Of a stretch of 64,000 bases of DNA, positions 47,286 through 59,502 are shown piece by piece. Source of the stretch: Castanea sativa (Eukaryota; Streptophyta; Magnoliopsida; Fagales; Fagaceae); NCBI RefSeq assembly GCF_040712315.1, contig NC_134020.1, positions 13,826,751 through 13,890,750 of the forward strand. Direction: 5' to 3'. Numbering within the stretch: the stretch's first letter is position 1; each line of letters starts with the position of its first letter. A program made the position numbers and the translations under genes. The notes beneath the pieces are model-generated. The model worked only from the letters and a program-made list of their open reading frames with translations, was not told the DNA's origin and made no database searches.

Positions 47286-48483
47286 ATGGATCATGGGAAA
47301 TCCCTGAGTATTCCTCCTTTATTTGATGGTACTAACTATGCATACTTGAAAGTATGCATAAGAGCCTTTTTGCAGTCTTTAGATGAAAAAGTCCGGCTAG
47401 CAGTTGAAGTGGGTTGGACTAAACCTGATGATCCACCAACATCGTGGGATGATACTAAGATCAAAGTTGCAAATTTTAACAATAGAGTACTAAATGCCAT
47501 GTTTAGCAATGTGACCAATAAGGAATTCAAGAAGATCTCCACCACTAATAGTACAAAGGAAGCATGAACTATTCTTCAAAATACCTACGAGGGCACAAAA
47601 GCTATTAAAAACTCCAAACTCCAAAGGCTCACTACTAGCTTTAAGGAAATAAGGATAAATGATGATGAGTCATTCGACTAATTCCATACCAAGCTCAAAG
47701 ACATAGTGAATTCACCATTTAATCTTGGAAAACAAATTTCAAAGCCCAAGATTGTCAGAAAGATTCTCAAATCTCTTCAAGAGAAATTTCATGCTTAGAC
47801 CACTACCATAGAAGAATCAAAGGACATTGATACTATTCCTTTCATAGAATTGATTTGAAATCTACAAACCTATGAACTAGGTTTAGTAAGGGTGAGCAAA
47901 GGGAGAAAAAGCAAGAGCATGGCATTGAAGGTCAAAAGTGATGAAAAAGATGAATCATCTGAAGATAAGGATACTAAGCTCAAATCATACATCACTAGAC
48001 AATTCAAGAAGTTCATCAAGAATGCGAATTTCAAGGCAAGTGATAAGGATCACAAACAATTTGGATTCTTTTAGTTCAAGTCCTAAGACAAAGTTATGAG
48101 ACAAGTTAAAGATGCTAGAGAAAACAGTAGTGTTCCTACTGGGCCAAGGTGATATGGATGTCAAAGGTATGGACACATGAAACAAGAAAGTCCTACGTAT
48201 CTCAAATCCATTGGCAAGAGCAAAGCTCTAGCTACCACCTTGAGTGATACAGAACCAGAGGTAGATTCTGATGATAGTGATCAAGAAAGAATAGTGAGTG
48301 CTTTCATAGCTACCATTGATTCTTCTGTGGAAGCAGTAGAATTGGTTGATAAGGAAGAAGAGCTGATGGAATCCAAGTTTGAGAAGATGGATGAACAAAA
48401 TGACATCCACACTGCCTACTCTAAATTGTACAAGGTTTTTGAGAAGCATGAGAAGCTTTATAGGTTAGCTACGAGGAAGCTAG
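47286..48483 (+). pseudogene. copia-type gag, first piece, interrupted by a solo LTR
   Basis: The Met at 47286 (MDHGKSLSIPPLFDGTNYAY) starts a UBN2-type copia gag. It continues through KVCIRAFLQSLDEKVRLAVE, then FNNRVLNAMFSNVTNKEFKK, and a basic region (SKGRKSKSMALK). Next is a damaged zinc knuckle, YGCQRYGHMKQES (near 48150-48190), with Cys positions lost. A long acidic, coiled-coil-like stretch follows (EPEVDSDDSDQE, EEELMESKFEKM, YKVFEKHEKLYRLATRKL). Stops occur near 47566, 47680, 47797, 47857, 48072. The LTR at 48484 cuts it in the codon after RKL; coding sense resumes at 49899. Confidence 0.88.
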
Positions 48484-49898
48484 TGAAGGAAAAAATCTGG
48501 TTTTGCATGAGAGCGGAAGCGACGAACTAGGATCTATTTCATTCATGATTGATAACGTGCACTACTTAAATTTCAGAATTTAAGAACAAGATAGCGTACC
48601 TTGGTGTGGAGATATTCAAAACAAAGATTAGAAGCACTTGGGAACACTTTTAATCTTCACTCCAATTCCACTTTACGCCCAAGATGTGTGGTCTCTCAAT
48701 CAGTTTTTCAAAAGGAGAATGAAAGTGTATCTCACACTCTCTCACACACCGTTTCTTTTTCTTTTCTAATCTCATCTTATAAAAATTCTGTATGTTTCTC
48801 CCTTTACAACTAACTGATTATCTAATTGGGCTGGCCTATTGGGCCTTTCCAATTGGGCTTTAGTGTGTGGCTTGGAGTGGGACCAAAAGGGACCAATAAG
48901 ACACTAGCTCCAATGGGCCTTGGGCTTTTCCGTCAACTCTTGACAAGTCCAAAGTTACCATTAATTATATTTAATACCACTATATAAATATAATTGCACT
49001 TTAGACCTTATTAATAAATTATATCTCAAGACTTTATTAAACACGTAACCCCTTCATAAAATATTCGTAGTAACACAAAGTCATAAATGTAGACTGCCAC
49101 TTTGTAAATTACTACATCTTATCCTTGAGTACCCGATTTAATTCTTTAAAGTTATTCATTATATATTTATGAAATCCAATTTCATAAATATATACTTTAG
49201 TAATTTCTTACTAAAGTGGTTAGGCCTAACTCTCTGAATAACTGAAACCATTAAACTTATCTCAAAGGAATATTTTATATCTCTATCAAGAGACTATGAA
49301 TTCCATCTTGAGAATATATGTTCCATCAACACTAAATGTGGCTGCCCAACATACTGAGGTTTTGACCGTCACTTCAGATCTCACTCCTGATATATCAAAG
49401 CAACCTACACTTCATGATCATGTCCATTATTCTCTCAGGATTAAGAGTTCATGCAAATAGAAATCGTGAGATTTATTATTCATTTGACAGTCGTTAGAAG
49501 AATAATAAATCTCACAGCGGTCCAGTTCAATATGTTTCAACTCTTAAAACATATCAACTAGAAGTTTCCACTTCCATGATCAAGACAAATAATCTTAGTT
49601 GACATGTTATAGTCTTCGCAGATGAAATGACCAATTTCATCACCGACTACGAACTATAAATTCTGAGTTTACAAAGAACTTGTGATTTACATCTTCTGTG
49701 ACTTTTCACATAAATCACATACAATGCATCTCATGGACTATATGATAATGTCCCATATTCATGTTACCATTATTTTAGATAATAATAAAACAACTTTATC
49801 AATCACAATATTAAGTCATACATCATGTCATACATAATGTCATACATAATATCATACATAGCATCATACAATAGGATTTAAGGGCACTAATCCTAACA
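48484..49898 (-). mobile_element. Solo LTR, copia family 1, TSD GCTAG
   Basis: The plus-strand start is TGAAGGAAAAAATCTGGTTT (TGTTGG in relatives) and the end is GCACTAATCCTAACA. GCTAG flanks both sides (48479-48483 and 49899-49903). Removing the LTR and one GCTAG rejoins the gag frame. Stem arms are at 49466-49481 and 49500-49515. The sense 5' end has five short TCATACATAAT-type repeats (49813-49875). It belongs to the same subfamily as 59883-61305. Confidence 0.93.
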
Positions 49899-49903
49899 GC
49901 TAG

Positions 49904-50635
49904 GTGAAGTGGAGTTGGAATGAGAGGAAATCTCTACCAAGGTTGATGAAGCTAATCAAACCATCAGAGCACTGTGGTTTGAAAACAACTTTCTTGCTGA
50001 AAAGACCAAGAAACTAGATGCGGAATTGTTTCCAGTAAGAGCTCAATTAGATAGGATTTTGAATGCCAAGCTAGATGAAATGCTCAAGTTCCAGAAAGCT
50101 GCATCTAACAAAACAGGTATCGGGTATGATCATTTTCTCTCTTCTTGTAGTACCTCCTCTAATGCTTTAAATATAGTCATTTTTATCCCTCCTACTAATA
50201 ATGATAACTCTAAGGAAACTAATCCTAAAATTGAAAAATGTGAGTGGGGGTAAACTTGATAAGGGGAAATCCATTTTAGGAGCACCCCTTAAGGTAGTTA
50301 AGAAAGAGACTAAGCAGAATGATCATTGCTCTACTAACAAGAAGTCTTAACCGAAGAAGCCACACTTCTACCATTACTATGGAGCATTAGGATACACTCG
50401 TCCAAATTGCTATAAGTGGCTAGTCACTCAACAAAGCAATAGTGTGTCATCCTTTGGTAGCCAAATTCAACTTTAACTTTCTTTGGCTCCTCTTGGAGAA
50501 CTTCTTAAGGCTATCATGTTACTCTCAAACTTCAATAGATTTAACTCTCCTTTTTATCCATCTGAACAAAGGTTTATGCCAAAGAAAAGTTCTCCATCCA
50601 AGTCTCCCATCTGGAAGGAAAAAGATTACAAGTGA
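49904..50635 (+). pseudogene. copia-type gag, second piece
   Basis: It continues the gag coiled-coil, interrupted by a TGA at 49929-49931 where relatives have Arg: ISTKVDEANQTIRALWFENN, LAEKTKKLDAEL and KLDEMLKFQKAASN. After a frameshift near 50250 come KLDKGKSILGAPLK and a second zinc-knuckle region reading HYYGALGYTRPNC. There the expected Cys, Cys and His appear as Tyr, leaving only the last Cys. The frame ends at TGA 50633-50635. A long gag with a C-terminal second knuckle is typical of this copia group. Confidence 0.85.
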
Positions 50636-52139
50636 TTATGTCACTTTATTCTCTTCTTGCATGTTTGTTTGTTTTTGAGTCAGCCTAGTTTTTTTTGTAT
50701 TTGTCTATTTGTTTTGTTTATTGCTTTAATAAAATTTAAAAAAAGGAAAAAATAAAAAATAAAAACAATGTGTGTTTATGTATATTGGTACTTGTATGCC
50801 TTGGATGGCCTTTGAAATAAAGTTTCTCAACTTTGTATCACTTGTAGCTCAGATGAGCATCTTCATGCACAACTAAACAATGTGAGCTATGTGGCTCGTT
50901 TATGTGATTTGTAAGTTTTGGTTGATCTTTTATCATTCATATCTTTATCACTTTTTTTGACGGGAAGGATTAAAAAATGCTAAGAGAAATGCATAAATAA
51001 CCATCTCACCACTAAAACTCGTCAATCATAAAACATCTATATGCAATTCATAAAAGCATTGCTCGGTAAGGTGTAGCACTTGCACCTTAAAAATAGGATG
51101 TTTGGCTTACATAATTGGGTATTTCTCTTCTCTCTCCTATATGCCCATGCATGATATGCTTAAAAGAAAAATATGTAAAGAGCATGAAAAGTAAAAAGAA
51201 TCAAAATTATTTTAAAATGGTTGCAAGAGTGTTTCTAGGAGATGTGAGATTTATATGATGTCCCTTAAAAGTGATGGACCCATCAAACAATTATGATTGT
51301 GTGTGGATGTAATTGATCTTCTTATATCACAACTCTTCATATAATGAATTACTTATGCTTTCTTGCAAAAGTCTCACACACAGCACGCGTACCCTTTGCT
51401 ACTCTTGATACTATTGTACAAGTACAATGCGATTTGATTATCACAAGAAATACATGTGGTAGTATATGCTCACTAAACTGTCTAAACTTGTTTTTGAAAA
51501 TAAAATTGGTTAGACTTGTTTAGTGTGTTTTGATCTAAGAATGCTTTGCATCTAGAGTTAATGATGTGTTTGAGTGCTTAACATGCTTCTTGGTTGCTTG
51601 TTTTGGTGTCTATTTTGTTTTTCTATATATAGCTGAGGTTTGACCCAATTTTTCTCAAACTCAAATATCTTGATCTCTCCCTCTTCTCTCTCAGTCAAAC
51701 CCTTTCTTCTCACAAAATACCTTCTTCCCTGCTAAATTTCGGCCTTCTCCAAGCTTGATTCCTTCGGTATTCGGTCTTAATCTCATCTTCTCTTCATCTT
51801 TCTCGCATTTCATGCATTTTAGACCTAGGTTTTGTTTTTGTTGAAAATTTTGGGGTTTTTGTGGTTTTGTCAAAAATTTTGGGTTAGGTGTTGCTAATAT
51901 GATCTCACATGCTCATGCATTTCATTCTCTAGCATTATAATCATGTTTTCATGCATTCTAGGTTATGTGCTTGATTAAACAATGTAAGTGTTGTAGTTTG
52001 TATTGGGTTTTTGCCTATGAAGCAATTTTTTTTTTCCATGTAACATGTTCATGCATTGCACCTCTTTCTTCTTTCTTTCTTGAGCATTTTTTCTTCTGTT
52101 GTGTTCCTTTTTCCTCTCTTCTCATTTAGTTTCCAGACC
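50636..52139 (+). promoter_or_regulatory. Non-coding spacer with promoter-like leader before the second ORF
   Basis: No coding signal. TATATATA at 51624-51631 (context TTCTATATATAGCTGAGG) is followed by a CT-rich stretch (51670-51700, 51780-51800), as in plant transcription starts and 5' leaders, about 510 bp before the second ORF's Met. Where pol of an autonomous copia element should be, none is present. Function is inferred. Confidence 0.4.
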
Positions 52140-53267
52140 ATGGCACACAAGAAATCCATTCCTTCCAAGAACTCGATCTCACGTTGTGGTTCTTCTTCTA
52201 CTTCTTCTTCTTCTCCCTCTGTTCCTGATTCTATTAGCTTCCCTGATGAGAAGTCCCAAAAAGACTTCTATGAGAACTTCACTGACTAGGTGATTCATTT
52301 GGAACGCAAGGGCGTTCTATATAATTTTCCAGACACTCCTCTTCCTAGTGTGTTTAGCTCTCGGGGTTGGGCTTCTCTATATGAAGTACCCAAGAAGTGT
52401 CCCAGTGTGTTCATATAAGAGTTCTACTCCAATATGCATGCCATAAATACCTTTGTGCCTAAGTTTACTATGGTATAGTAGTCACTCCATAGCACATTTC
52501 CAATGTGCTATGCATCCCTAGGGTAGAACATCCAAACTACCCTAGTCATACTCATCTTTAGTCTATCCCTCGAGACGAGATAGCCTCACTATTTTGTGAG
52601 AAAACCATGGTGTGGGGAGAAACTCTAAATTTCTCCACAATTGAATTTGCTAAGGATCCAAGGATCCTTTATATGGCGATGACCTTTATTCTCACACACG
52701 GTTACACTATAACACTATCACTGAGCCTCATGCTTGTTTTCTTCTCTCTCTTATGAAGGATCTTTCTATAGATTTTTTTTTTCACATATGATAGAATCTA
52801 TGATAGATAACTTTTGAGACACTGCTACACGTGATAAGCTCATCTTTCATTCAACTTTCACACACATCCTCACACTCTTGCACGTCACTATTCCTCCCTC
52901 TTCTCTCTTTTACTCCATGGGTGCCATCAGCAAGGAATCTATTTGAAGGAGTGATGCATAACTAGCTGCCAAATGGCCTCATGTGGAGTCTACTACGACA
53001 GATGCTGCCCCGCTTCTCGACACTTTTCTTCTTCTGCTCCATCTTCTTCTTCTAAAGCAGAGGTCTCTCTTGTTGCCATTATGGATCAGCTTCAACTCAT
53101 GCATGCTGATTTTGGTAGTCGTCTTGACCATCTTTCCATGAGATGTGTCAAATGAACACTAGGATTGGTCGCATCACTCGCCACTAGTCTTACCTTGGTG
53201 GTTTTGCTCCTTCTCCCTCACCTAAGCTTGTTAAGGAGTCTTCTTCGGATGGTAGAGATGATGATGA
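52140..53267 (+). pseudogene. Second ORF of the outer element: 'putative plant transposon protein'-like, decayed
   Basis: The Met at 52140 begins MAHKKSIPSKNS. A Ser-rich run (SSSTSSSSPSVPDSISF) precedes DEKSQKDFYENF, then HLERKGVLYNFPDTPLPSVF, RGWASLYEVPKKCPSVFI and EFYSNMHAINTFVPKF. Later remnants include SSSAPSSSSKAEVS (about 53015-53060), IMDQLQLMHADFGSRLDHL (53079-53135) and, in another frame, GGFAPSPSP and an Asp run at 53247-53267. I associate this order with the plant family labelled 'putative plant transposon protein' (Pfam PF20167, from memory). It is not a capsid, protease, integrase or polymerase. Stops at 52287 and 52416 and later frameshifts disable it. The 3' end is cut off by the LTR at 53268. 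Confidence 0.65.
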
Positions 53268-54669
53268 TGTTAGAATTAGTTCCCTCAAATCCTATTGTAT
53301 GATACTATGTATGACATTATGTATGACTTAATGTTGTGATTAATAAAGTTGTTTTATTATTATCTAACATAATGGTAACATGAATGTTGGACATTATCGT
53401 ATAGTCCATGAGATGCATAGTATGTGATTTAGCCACAGAAGATATAGATCACAAGTTCTTTATAAACTCAAAATTGTAGTTCGTAGTCGGTGATGAAATT
53501 GGGACTCTCATCTACGAAGACTATAACATATCAACTAAGATGATTTGTCTTGATCATGGAAATGGAGACTTATAGTTGATATGTTGATATGTTTTAAGAG
53601 TTAAGATATATTGAACTGGACCACTGTGAGATTTATTATTCTCCTAACGACTGTCAAATGAATAATAAATCTCACGATTTTTATTTGCATGAACTCTTAG
53701 TCCTGAGAGAATAATGGACCTGATTATAAGTTGTAGGTTGCTTTGATATATCAGGAGTTAGATCTAAAGGAGCGATCAAAACCTCAGTAGTTTGGGCAGC
53801 CACATTTAGTGTTGATGGAACATATATTCTCAAAAGGGAATTCATAATCTCTTAACGAAGATACAAAATATTCCCTTGAAATAAATTTAATGGGTTTAGT
53901 TATTCAAAGTGCCATGCCTAACCACTTTAGTAAGGAGTTACTAAAGTATATATTTATGAAATTGGATTGCATAAATATATGATGAATAACATAAATGATT
54001 AAACCGGGTACTCAAGGATTAAGATGTAGTAATCTTCAAAGTGGCAGTCTACATTTATGACTTTGTATTACTATGAATATTTTATGAAGGGGTTGCATGT
54101 ACAATAAAGTCTTGAGATATAATTTATTAATAAGGCCTAGAGTGTAATTATATTTATATAGTGGTATTAAATATAATTAATGGTAACTTTGGACTTGTCA
54201 AGAGTTAACAGAAAAGCTCAAGGCACATTGGAGCTAGAGTCTTATTTGTTCCCTTTTAATCCCACTCCAAGCCACACATTAAAGCCCAATTAGAAAGGCC
54301 CAAAAGGCCAGCCCAATTAGATAATCAGTTAGATACAAAGGGAGAGACATACATAATTTTAAAAAAGAGAGACATCATTGTGAAATAGTATGTATGTGAG
54401 TGAAAACCACTCTCTTATTCCCCCTTGGAAACTGATTAAGAGACCACACTTCTTGGGCATAAAGTGAAATTGGAGTGAAGATTAAAAGTGTTCCCAAGTA
54501 CTTCTGATATTTTATTTTGAATTTCATCACACCAAGGTACGCTCTCTTGTTCTTGAATTTGAAATTTACATAGTACATGTTATCAATCATGAATGAAGTA
54601 GAGTCGTTCATATTCCGCTACATGTATTTGTATGAGATACAAGTTTGTTATTCCATGTGTTTTTCGACA
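53268..54669 (+). repeat. 5' LTR of the inner copia element
   Basis: 1402 bp from TGTTAGAATTAGTTCCC to TTTTTCGACA, followed by the PBS. Stem arms are at 53626-53641 and 53660-53675. Confidence 0.92.
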
Positions 54670-54673
54670 ATAT

Positions 54674-54685
54674 TGGTATCAGAGC
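54674..54685 (+). promoter_or_regulatory. Primer binding site (tRNA-iMet type)
   Basis: TGGTATCAGAGC, four bases after the LTR end. Confidence 0.95.
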
Positions 54686-56019
54686 GGTCTTCAATCTCAT
54701 GTTTGTATAATGTGTTGAGTGAGTTTTAGAATCGAAGAAAACTATTTTCATAGTTGTGAAAATTCTGCCGTCTTTTTTCTGCATATTTTAGTTTTGAAAC
54801 TATTGTTTGATAAAATTGATTTTGATGTTATGATGTTTAAATTTGATTTTAACCATGTAAAATTGAATTTTAACACTTTAACATCAATGAAATTCAAGTT
54901 TTAATCTGAATCTCATTGTTTTTTATCATTAAGAATGTGTTTTGTTCTTTGGAAACATAAAAAATGGTTAAAAGAAAAATGCTGAAAAAGTTGGTTACAC
55001 GATTTTAGAATGATCGAACAACAATCGAACAGCATTCGAGTACCAATTGAATTTTTTAGACTGATCGAAGTAGCAATCAAATTGGACAGAAGCTATTTCT
55101 TCATTTTTTTTCACTAATGGAAATAGCAATCGAGTACCAATTGAAAATTTTCGATTGATTGAAATACCAATGGAATTGGACAAAATTTTTCTTCATATTT
55201 TCGATCAATCGAGAATTTTTTAGATCAATCGAATGCTCTTTTTCGACTAATTGAATAGCAATCGAGAATCAATCAAATTGAGTTGAAAATTCGTGAATGC
55301 GCTGTTTTTTTTTTAAAACAAAATTTCACTAAAAGTTTTCACACTTTAAAAGTGCAAGGCTATGCGTGATGAGATTACACATGTTTCTAATTAAAAACCT
55401 TTAATTTAAAATATCTAGTGGGAGAGAGATACAATGGTTGGATCTCACGGCCTCCATTATTGGTTCATAGTAGTGTGGGGTAAGCACCTCGTCTTGGTGT
55501 ATATGCCTCGCAATCCCAAAGGAGGGTGTTTACTTCATAGTACTACAAGATTGAACTTACCCGTTTAACGTAGTGTGGACAAGCACCTCGTCTTGGCGCA
55601 TATGCCTCGTGTTTCCAGAGGAGGGTGTTTTGTTCCATGGTACTACAAGTTTAAACACTATAAAGAGAGATGAAATGTGGCTACACATGATTCTAGATAA
55701 TGTTGTAAACTAGACTAAGTGTAATGTTAACCTCCCAAAAGAGCTATGTCATTATTACTTAGAGGCTAAAGGTAATATGACATATTATTAGTGTTTGATA
55801 AGAGTTATCATAATAGCACTAATAATGAGGATAGTTCTCAATCAATCATAGTGTTTATAATATACTTGCTACCAAGGAATTATAGACATGGGGTTGAGTT
55901 GTTGTCGCATATTTTATATTATGATTTTATTAAGGTTCTATACTATATGTTTATATGCTAAATTGATATTGTCTAGTTTACTTATTATATTCATGTTTGT
56001 TATTTTTATATTTAAAATC
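54686..56019 (+). other. Untranslated leader with repeats
   Basis: About 1.3 kb without ORF. TCGA-rich words (GATCGAACA, AATCGAACAG, TCGATCAATCGA) are spread over 55010-55285. Two units with 100-bp period, 55471-55549 and 55571-55650, contain AAGCACCTCGTCTTGG, TATGCCTCG and GGAGGGTGTTT, matching in inverse orientation those at 25115-25289. Long repeat-bearing leaders thus characterise family 1. Confidence 0.75.
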
Positions 56020-56843
56020 ATGGCATCATTTAGCCCACTTGTTGCTATTCTTAATTAAAAAAAACTGACTGGATCCAACTATGTTGACTGGAAAAGAAAT
56101 TTGGATATTATTCTTACTGCTAAAGAGCATAAATATGTGCCTACTCAACCATGTCCTAGCTTTTCATCATTAGATGCTCCTTTTGAGAAAAAATAGCGAT
56201 ATGATCGTTGGCAGAAATCTAATGAGATGGCTAAGTGCTATATCCTAGCATCTATTTCAAATGTTTTACAGCATCAAATGCAGGATGTAGAATTAGTTTC
56301 AGACATAATGCTAAGTCTGAAGGAGATGTTTGGTGAGCAAGGCCGTTCTGCAAGGCAAGAATCTATGAGACAGATTTATAATATCAAAATGGCTGAAGGT
56401 ACTTTAGTGAGGGAGCATTGTCTTAGGATGATCTCTAATCTGAATACATTGGAAGTTTTAGGTGCCGATATTAATGGAGAATCCCAAGTGGATATGATAC
56501 TCTAGTCACTAGTAGAATCATTCAAGGAATTCAGACTTAACTATAATATGAACAAAAAGGTCTATTCATTGTCTGAATTGATGAATGAGTTGGTAGCGGT
56601 GGAAGAGATCCTTGGTACTTCTAGTGTTGATGCCAATATGGCTGAAACTTCTACTTCTCAACCTAAGTCGAAAGGCAAGGGTAAAAAGAAGAAGAAGAAG
56701 GACTTCGCCAAGCAACATGGTAAACAAGTTGCCTTAGGAGTTGCCACAAAGGAAAGAAAACTAAAGGAAAGTGTTTACATTGTGGTGAGAAAGGACATTG
56801 GCAGAAGAATTGTCCAATATTTAAGGCTACCAAGAATAAGGGT
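56020..56843 (+). pseudogene. copia gag (capsid plus zinc knuckle), decayed
   Basis: The Met at 56020 starts MASFSPLVAILN, then LTGSNYVDWKRNLDIIL (the conserved W of copia gag). A capsid region follows: MAKCYILASISNVLQHQMQD, LKEMFGEQGRSARQESMRQI and LVREHCLRMISNLNTLEVLG. A Lys-rich patch (KSKGKGKKKKKKDFAK) precedes the zinc knuckle, CLHCGEKGHWQKNC (56778-56820), after a frameshift near 56740. In-frame stops sit at 56056, 56194 and 56503. Capsid assembly would fail. Confidence 0.9.
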
Positions 56844-58470
56844 ATGAAAAATACATTCCTTCTTGAAACATGTTTAGCACAGAATCCCACGGATTCCTGG
56901 TGTGTGGATTCAGGTTGTACTAATCATATATGCAATTCTTTACAGGGGTTCCAAGAGACCAAAAAGCTAAATGAAGGGGAAATGTTTCTTACCTTGGCTG
57001 GTGGGAGTAGGATTCTAGTTGTAGCTATTAAAGTGTTTAATTTATGTTTTGAATCTAGAGTTTTAATATTAGAAGACTGTTTGTATGTACCTAATGTTCG
57101 TAAGAATTTAATTTCTGCAACTTATTTAGGTAAACATGGATATTATGTTACCTTGAAAGACAATGTTGTAATAAAGAAGGATAAAATGTTTATCTGTTCT
57201 GGTAATATTGTAGATGTTCTTTATATTTTAACTCCGGATAAATATGAATTATACAATTCTAAATTAGATGATAACTCTCATGTGAAATCATTAAAGAGAA
57301 AGTTTCCTTCTACAAGTGATGCATATCTTTGGCACTTACGTTTAGGTCATATTAATTGAAACAAAATTTAAAGGCTTATCAAAATGGACTCTTAGGGCCC
57401 ATGGACTTTGATGATTTTCTAGTTTGTGAATCTTTTTTTGAAGGTAAAATAACCATACGACCTTTTAATGCAAAAGGTAGAAGAGCCCAAGAATTGCTAG
57501 AACTAGTACATTCAGATGTATGTGGTCCTATGTCAACTCAAGCAAAAGGAGGTTATGAGTACTTCATCACTTTTTACTGATGACTACTCAAGATATGGTT
57601 GTGCACCTAATGAGTTGGAAATCCGAAGCCTTTGAAAAGTTTAAAGAGTTTAGGGCTAAAGTTGAGAATTAATTAGCTAAATGCATAAAGGCCATTCAAT
57701 CAAATCGAGGTGGCGAATACCTTCTTAGGGATTTCAAGGACTACTTAATTCGAAATGAGATTGTATCCCAATTAACTGCATCAGGAACTCCTCGACAGAA
57801 TAGTGTAGTAGAAAGAAGGAATATGACTCTTTTAGAAATGGTTAGGTCCATGATGAGTTACTTAACTTTACCAATTTCTTTTTGGGGATATGCACTAAAA
57901 ACTGCAAAGCATATTTTGAATTTAGTTCCATCAAAATCTGTTCCCAACACACCCAAGGAATTATGGAGTGGGCGTAAGCCTAGTATGAAATACCTCCACA
58001 TTTGGGGATGTCCAGCACATGTGTTGAAAGGGAAATCTGATTAGTTGGAAGCAAAAACAGAAGTATGCATTTTTTTAGGGTATTCAAAGGAAACTAAGGG
58101 TTATTTATTCTATAATCATAAAGATAACAAACTGTTTGTTAGCACCAATGCCAAGTTTTTGGAGGATGATTATGTGAATAACTTTAATCCTAGAAGTAAA
58201 GTTGTCTTGGCTGAAATAGATGAACTTGTAATTGAACAACCAATGCATGAAACTAGGGATGATGTGGCTGTATTAGATACACCACAAGACACTACTCATG
58301 AGATGACTAGTACACAGGTGCCTTGTCGTAGTGGAAGAATTGTTCGACCTCCTATAAGATTTATAAGTTTGGGATAAACTTATGAAGCTATCTCAGAAGA
58401 GGCTGAATCAGATCCCTATACTTATGAAGAGGCAATGAATGATATAGATGTACATCATTGGGTCTAAGCT
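56844..58470 (+). pseudogene. copia protease and integrase, catalytic residue lost
   Basis: The protease core reads WCVDSGCTNHIC (near 56900), so the DSG motif is intact. YVPNVRKNLIS follows. The GAG-pre-integrase block ends WHLRLGH (near 57350) with its two His. The zinc-binding Cys pair is damaged (CESFFEG, second Cys to Phe). The integrase core has LVHSDVCGP (first Asp, near 57515), then SNRGGEY, where the second catalytic Asp is Asn (57703-57705), and VVERRN with the Glu. Downstream are the conserved HIWGCPAH and FLGYSKETKGYLFYN blocks. Stops occur near 57357, 57578, 57670, 58042 and 58375. Integration activity must be absent. Confidence 0.92.
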
Positions 58471-59502
58471 ATGAAATCTGAATTAGATTCTATGTATTCC
58501 AATCAAGTTTGGGATCTTGTAAAGGCGCCTAACGGCATTAAACCTATTGGTTGTAAATGGGTTTACAAAAGGAAGAGAAGGATAGATGGAAAGGTTGAAA
58601 CCTTTAAAGAAATACTAGTAGCGAAAGGGTATACACAAAAAGAAGGTATTGATTATGATGAAACTTTTTCGCTAGTAGCCATGCTTAAATCTATCAGAAT
58701 TCTCTTATCCATTGCTACTCATTATGATTATGAGATTTGGCAAATGGATGTCAAGACTGCATTTTTTAATGGCAATATTGAAGAAGAAATCTATATGATG
58801 CAACCGGAAGGTTTCATAGCAAAGAACCAAGAGCATATGGTATGTAAGTTGAAAAGGTCCATTTATGGACTTAATCAAGCATCTAGGTCATGGAACATCA
58901 GATTTGATCAAGCAATCAAGTCATTTAGTTTTGAACAAAATCTTGGTGAACCATGTGTGTACAAAAGACATAGAGATAAAGTAGTAATGTTCCTAATGCT
59001 TTATGTTGATGATATTCTACTCATTAGAAATGATGTAGGGGTAATGTCATCAGTAAATGTTTGGTTGTCAAGCCAATTTGATATGAAGGACTTAAGTGAA
59101 GCTAACTTTATTCTAGGGATCAAGCTTTGGCGAGATTGCAAAAATAAGATGTTAGGTTTATCACAAATTGGATATATAGATAAGGTTCTAGAATGGTTTA
59201 GCATGCAAAACTCTAAGAAAGGATTACTTCCTTTTAGACATGGAGTTCCTCTGTTTGATGACCAAAGGCCTAAGACTCTTGAGAAAGAAAATATGATGAG
59301 ACAAGTTCCTTATGCTTCTACAGTGGGAAGTCTCATGTATGCCATGCTTTGTACTAGACCAGATATCTGTTATTTAGTTGGCATGGTCAGCCGATATCAA
59401 TCAAATCTAGGACTTAAACATTGGCAAGCTATAAAGCATATTCTCAAGTATCTAAGGAGAACGAGAAATTATATGCTTGTTTTTACCATAGTGAAGATTT
59501 GA
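58471..59502 (+). pseudogene. copia reverse transcriptase (RVT_2), long open piece
   Basis: 343 codons open. Order: SNQVWDLVKAPNGIKPIGCK, KRKRRIDGKVETFKEILVAK, QMDVKTAFFNGNIEEEIYMM, PEGF, LKRSIYGLNQASRSWNIRFD, then the catalytic LYVDDILLIRND (near 59005-59035) with both Asp. It continues through YASTVGSLMYAMLCTRPDI and KHILKYLRRTRNYML of the connection to RNase H, ending in a frameshift near 59480. A stop near 58466 separates it from the upstream polyprotein. RT is the least damaged domain of this element. Confidence 0.95.

Noticed and set aside
2258..54685. TGGTATCAGAGC matches (2258, 27146, 47217, 54674) as possible tRNA genes
   Set aside because: Only the 3'-end complement of tRNA-iMet is present, each next to an LTR; there are no cloverleaf arms. 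They are primer binding sites.
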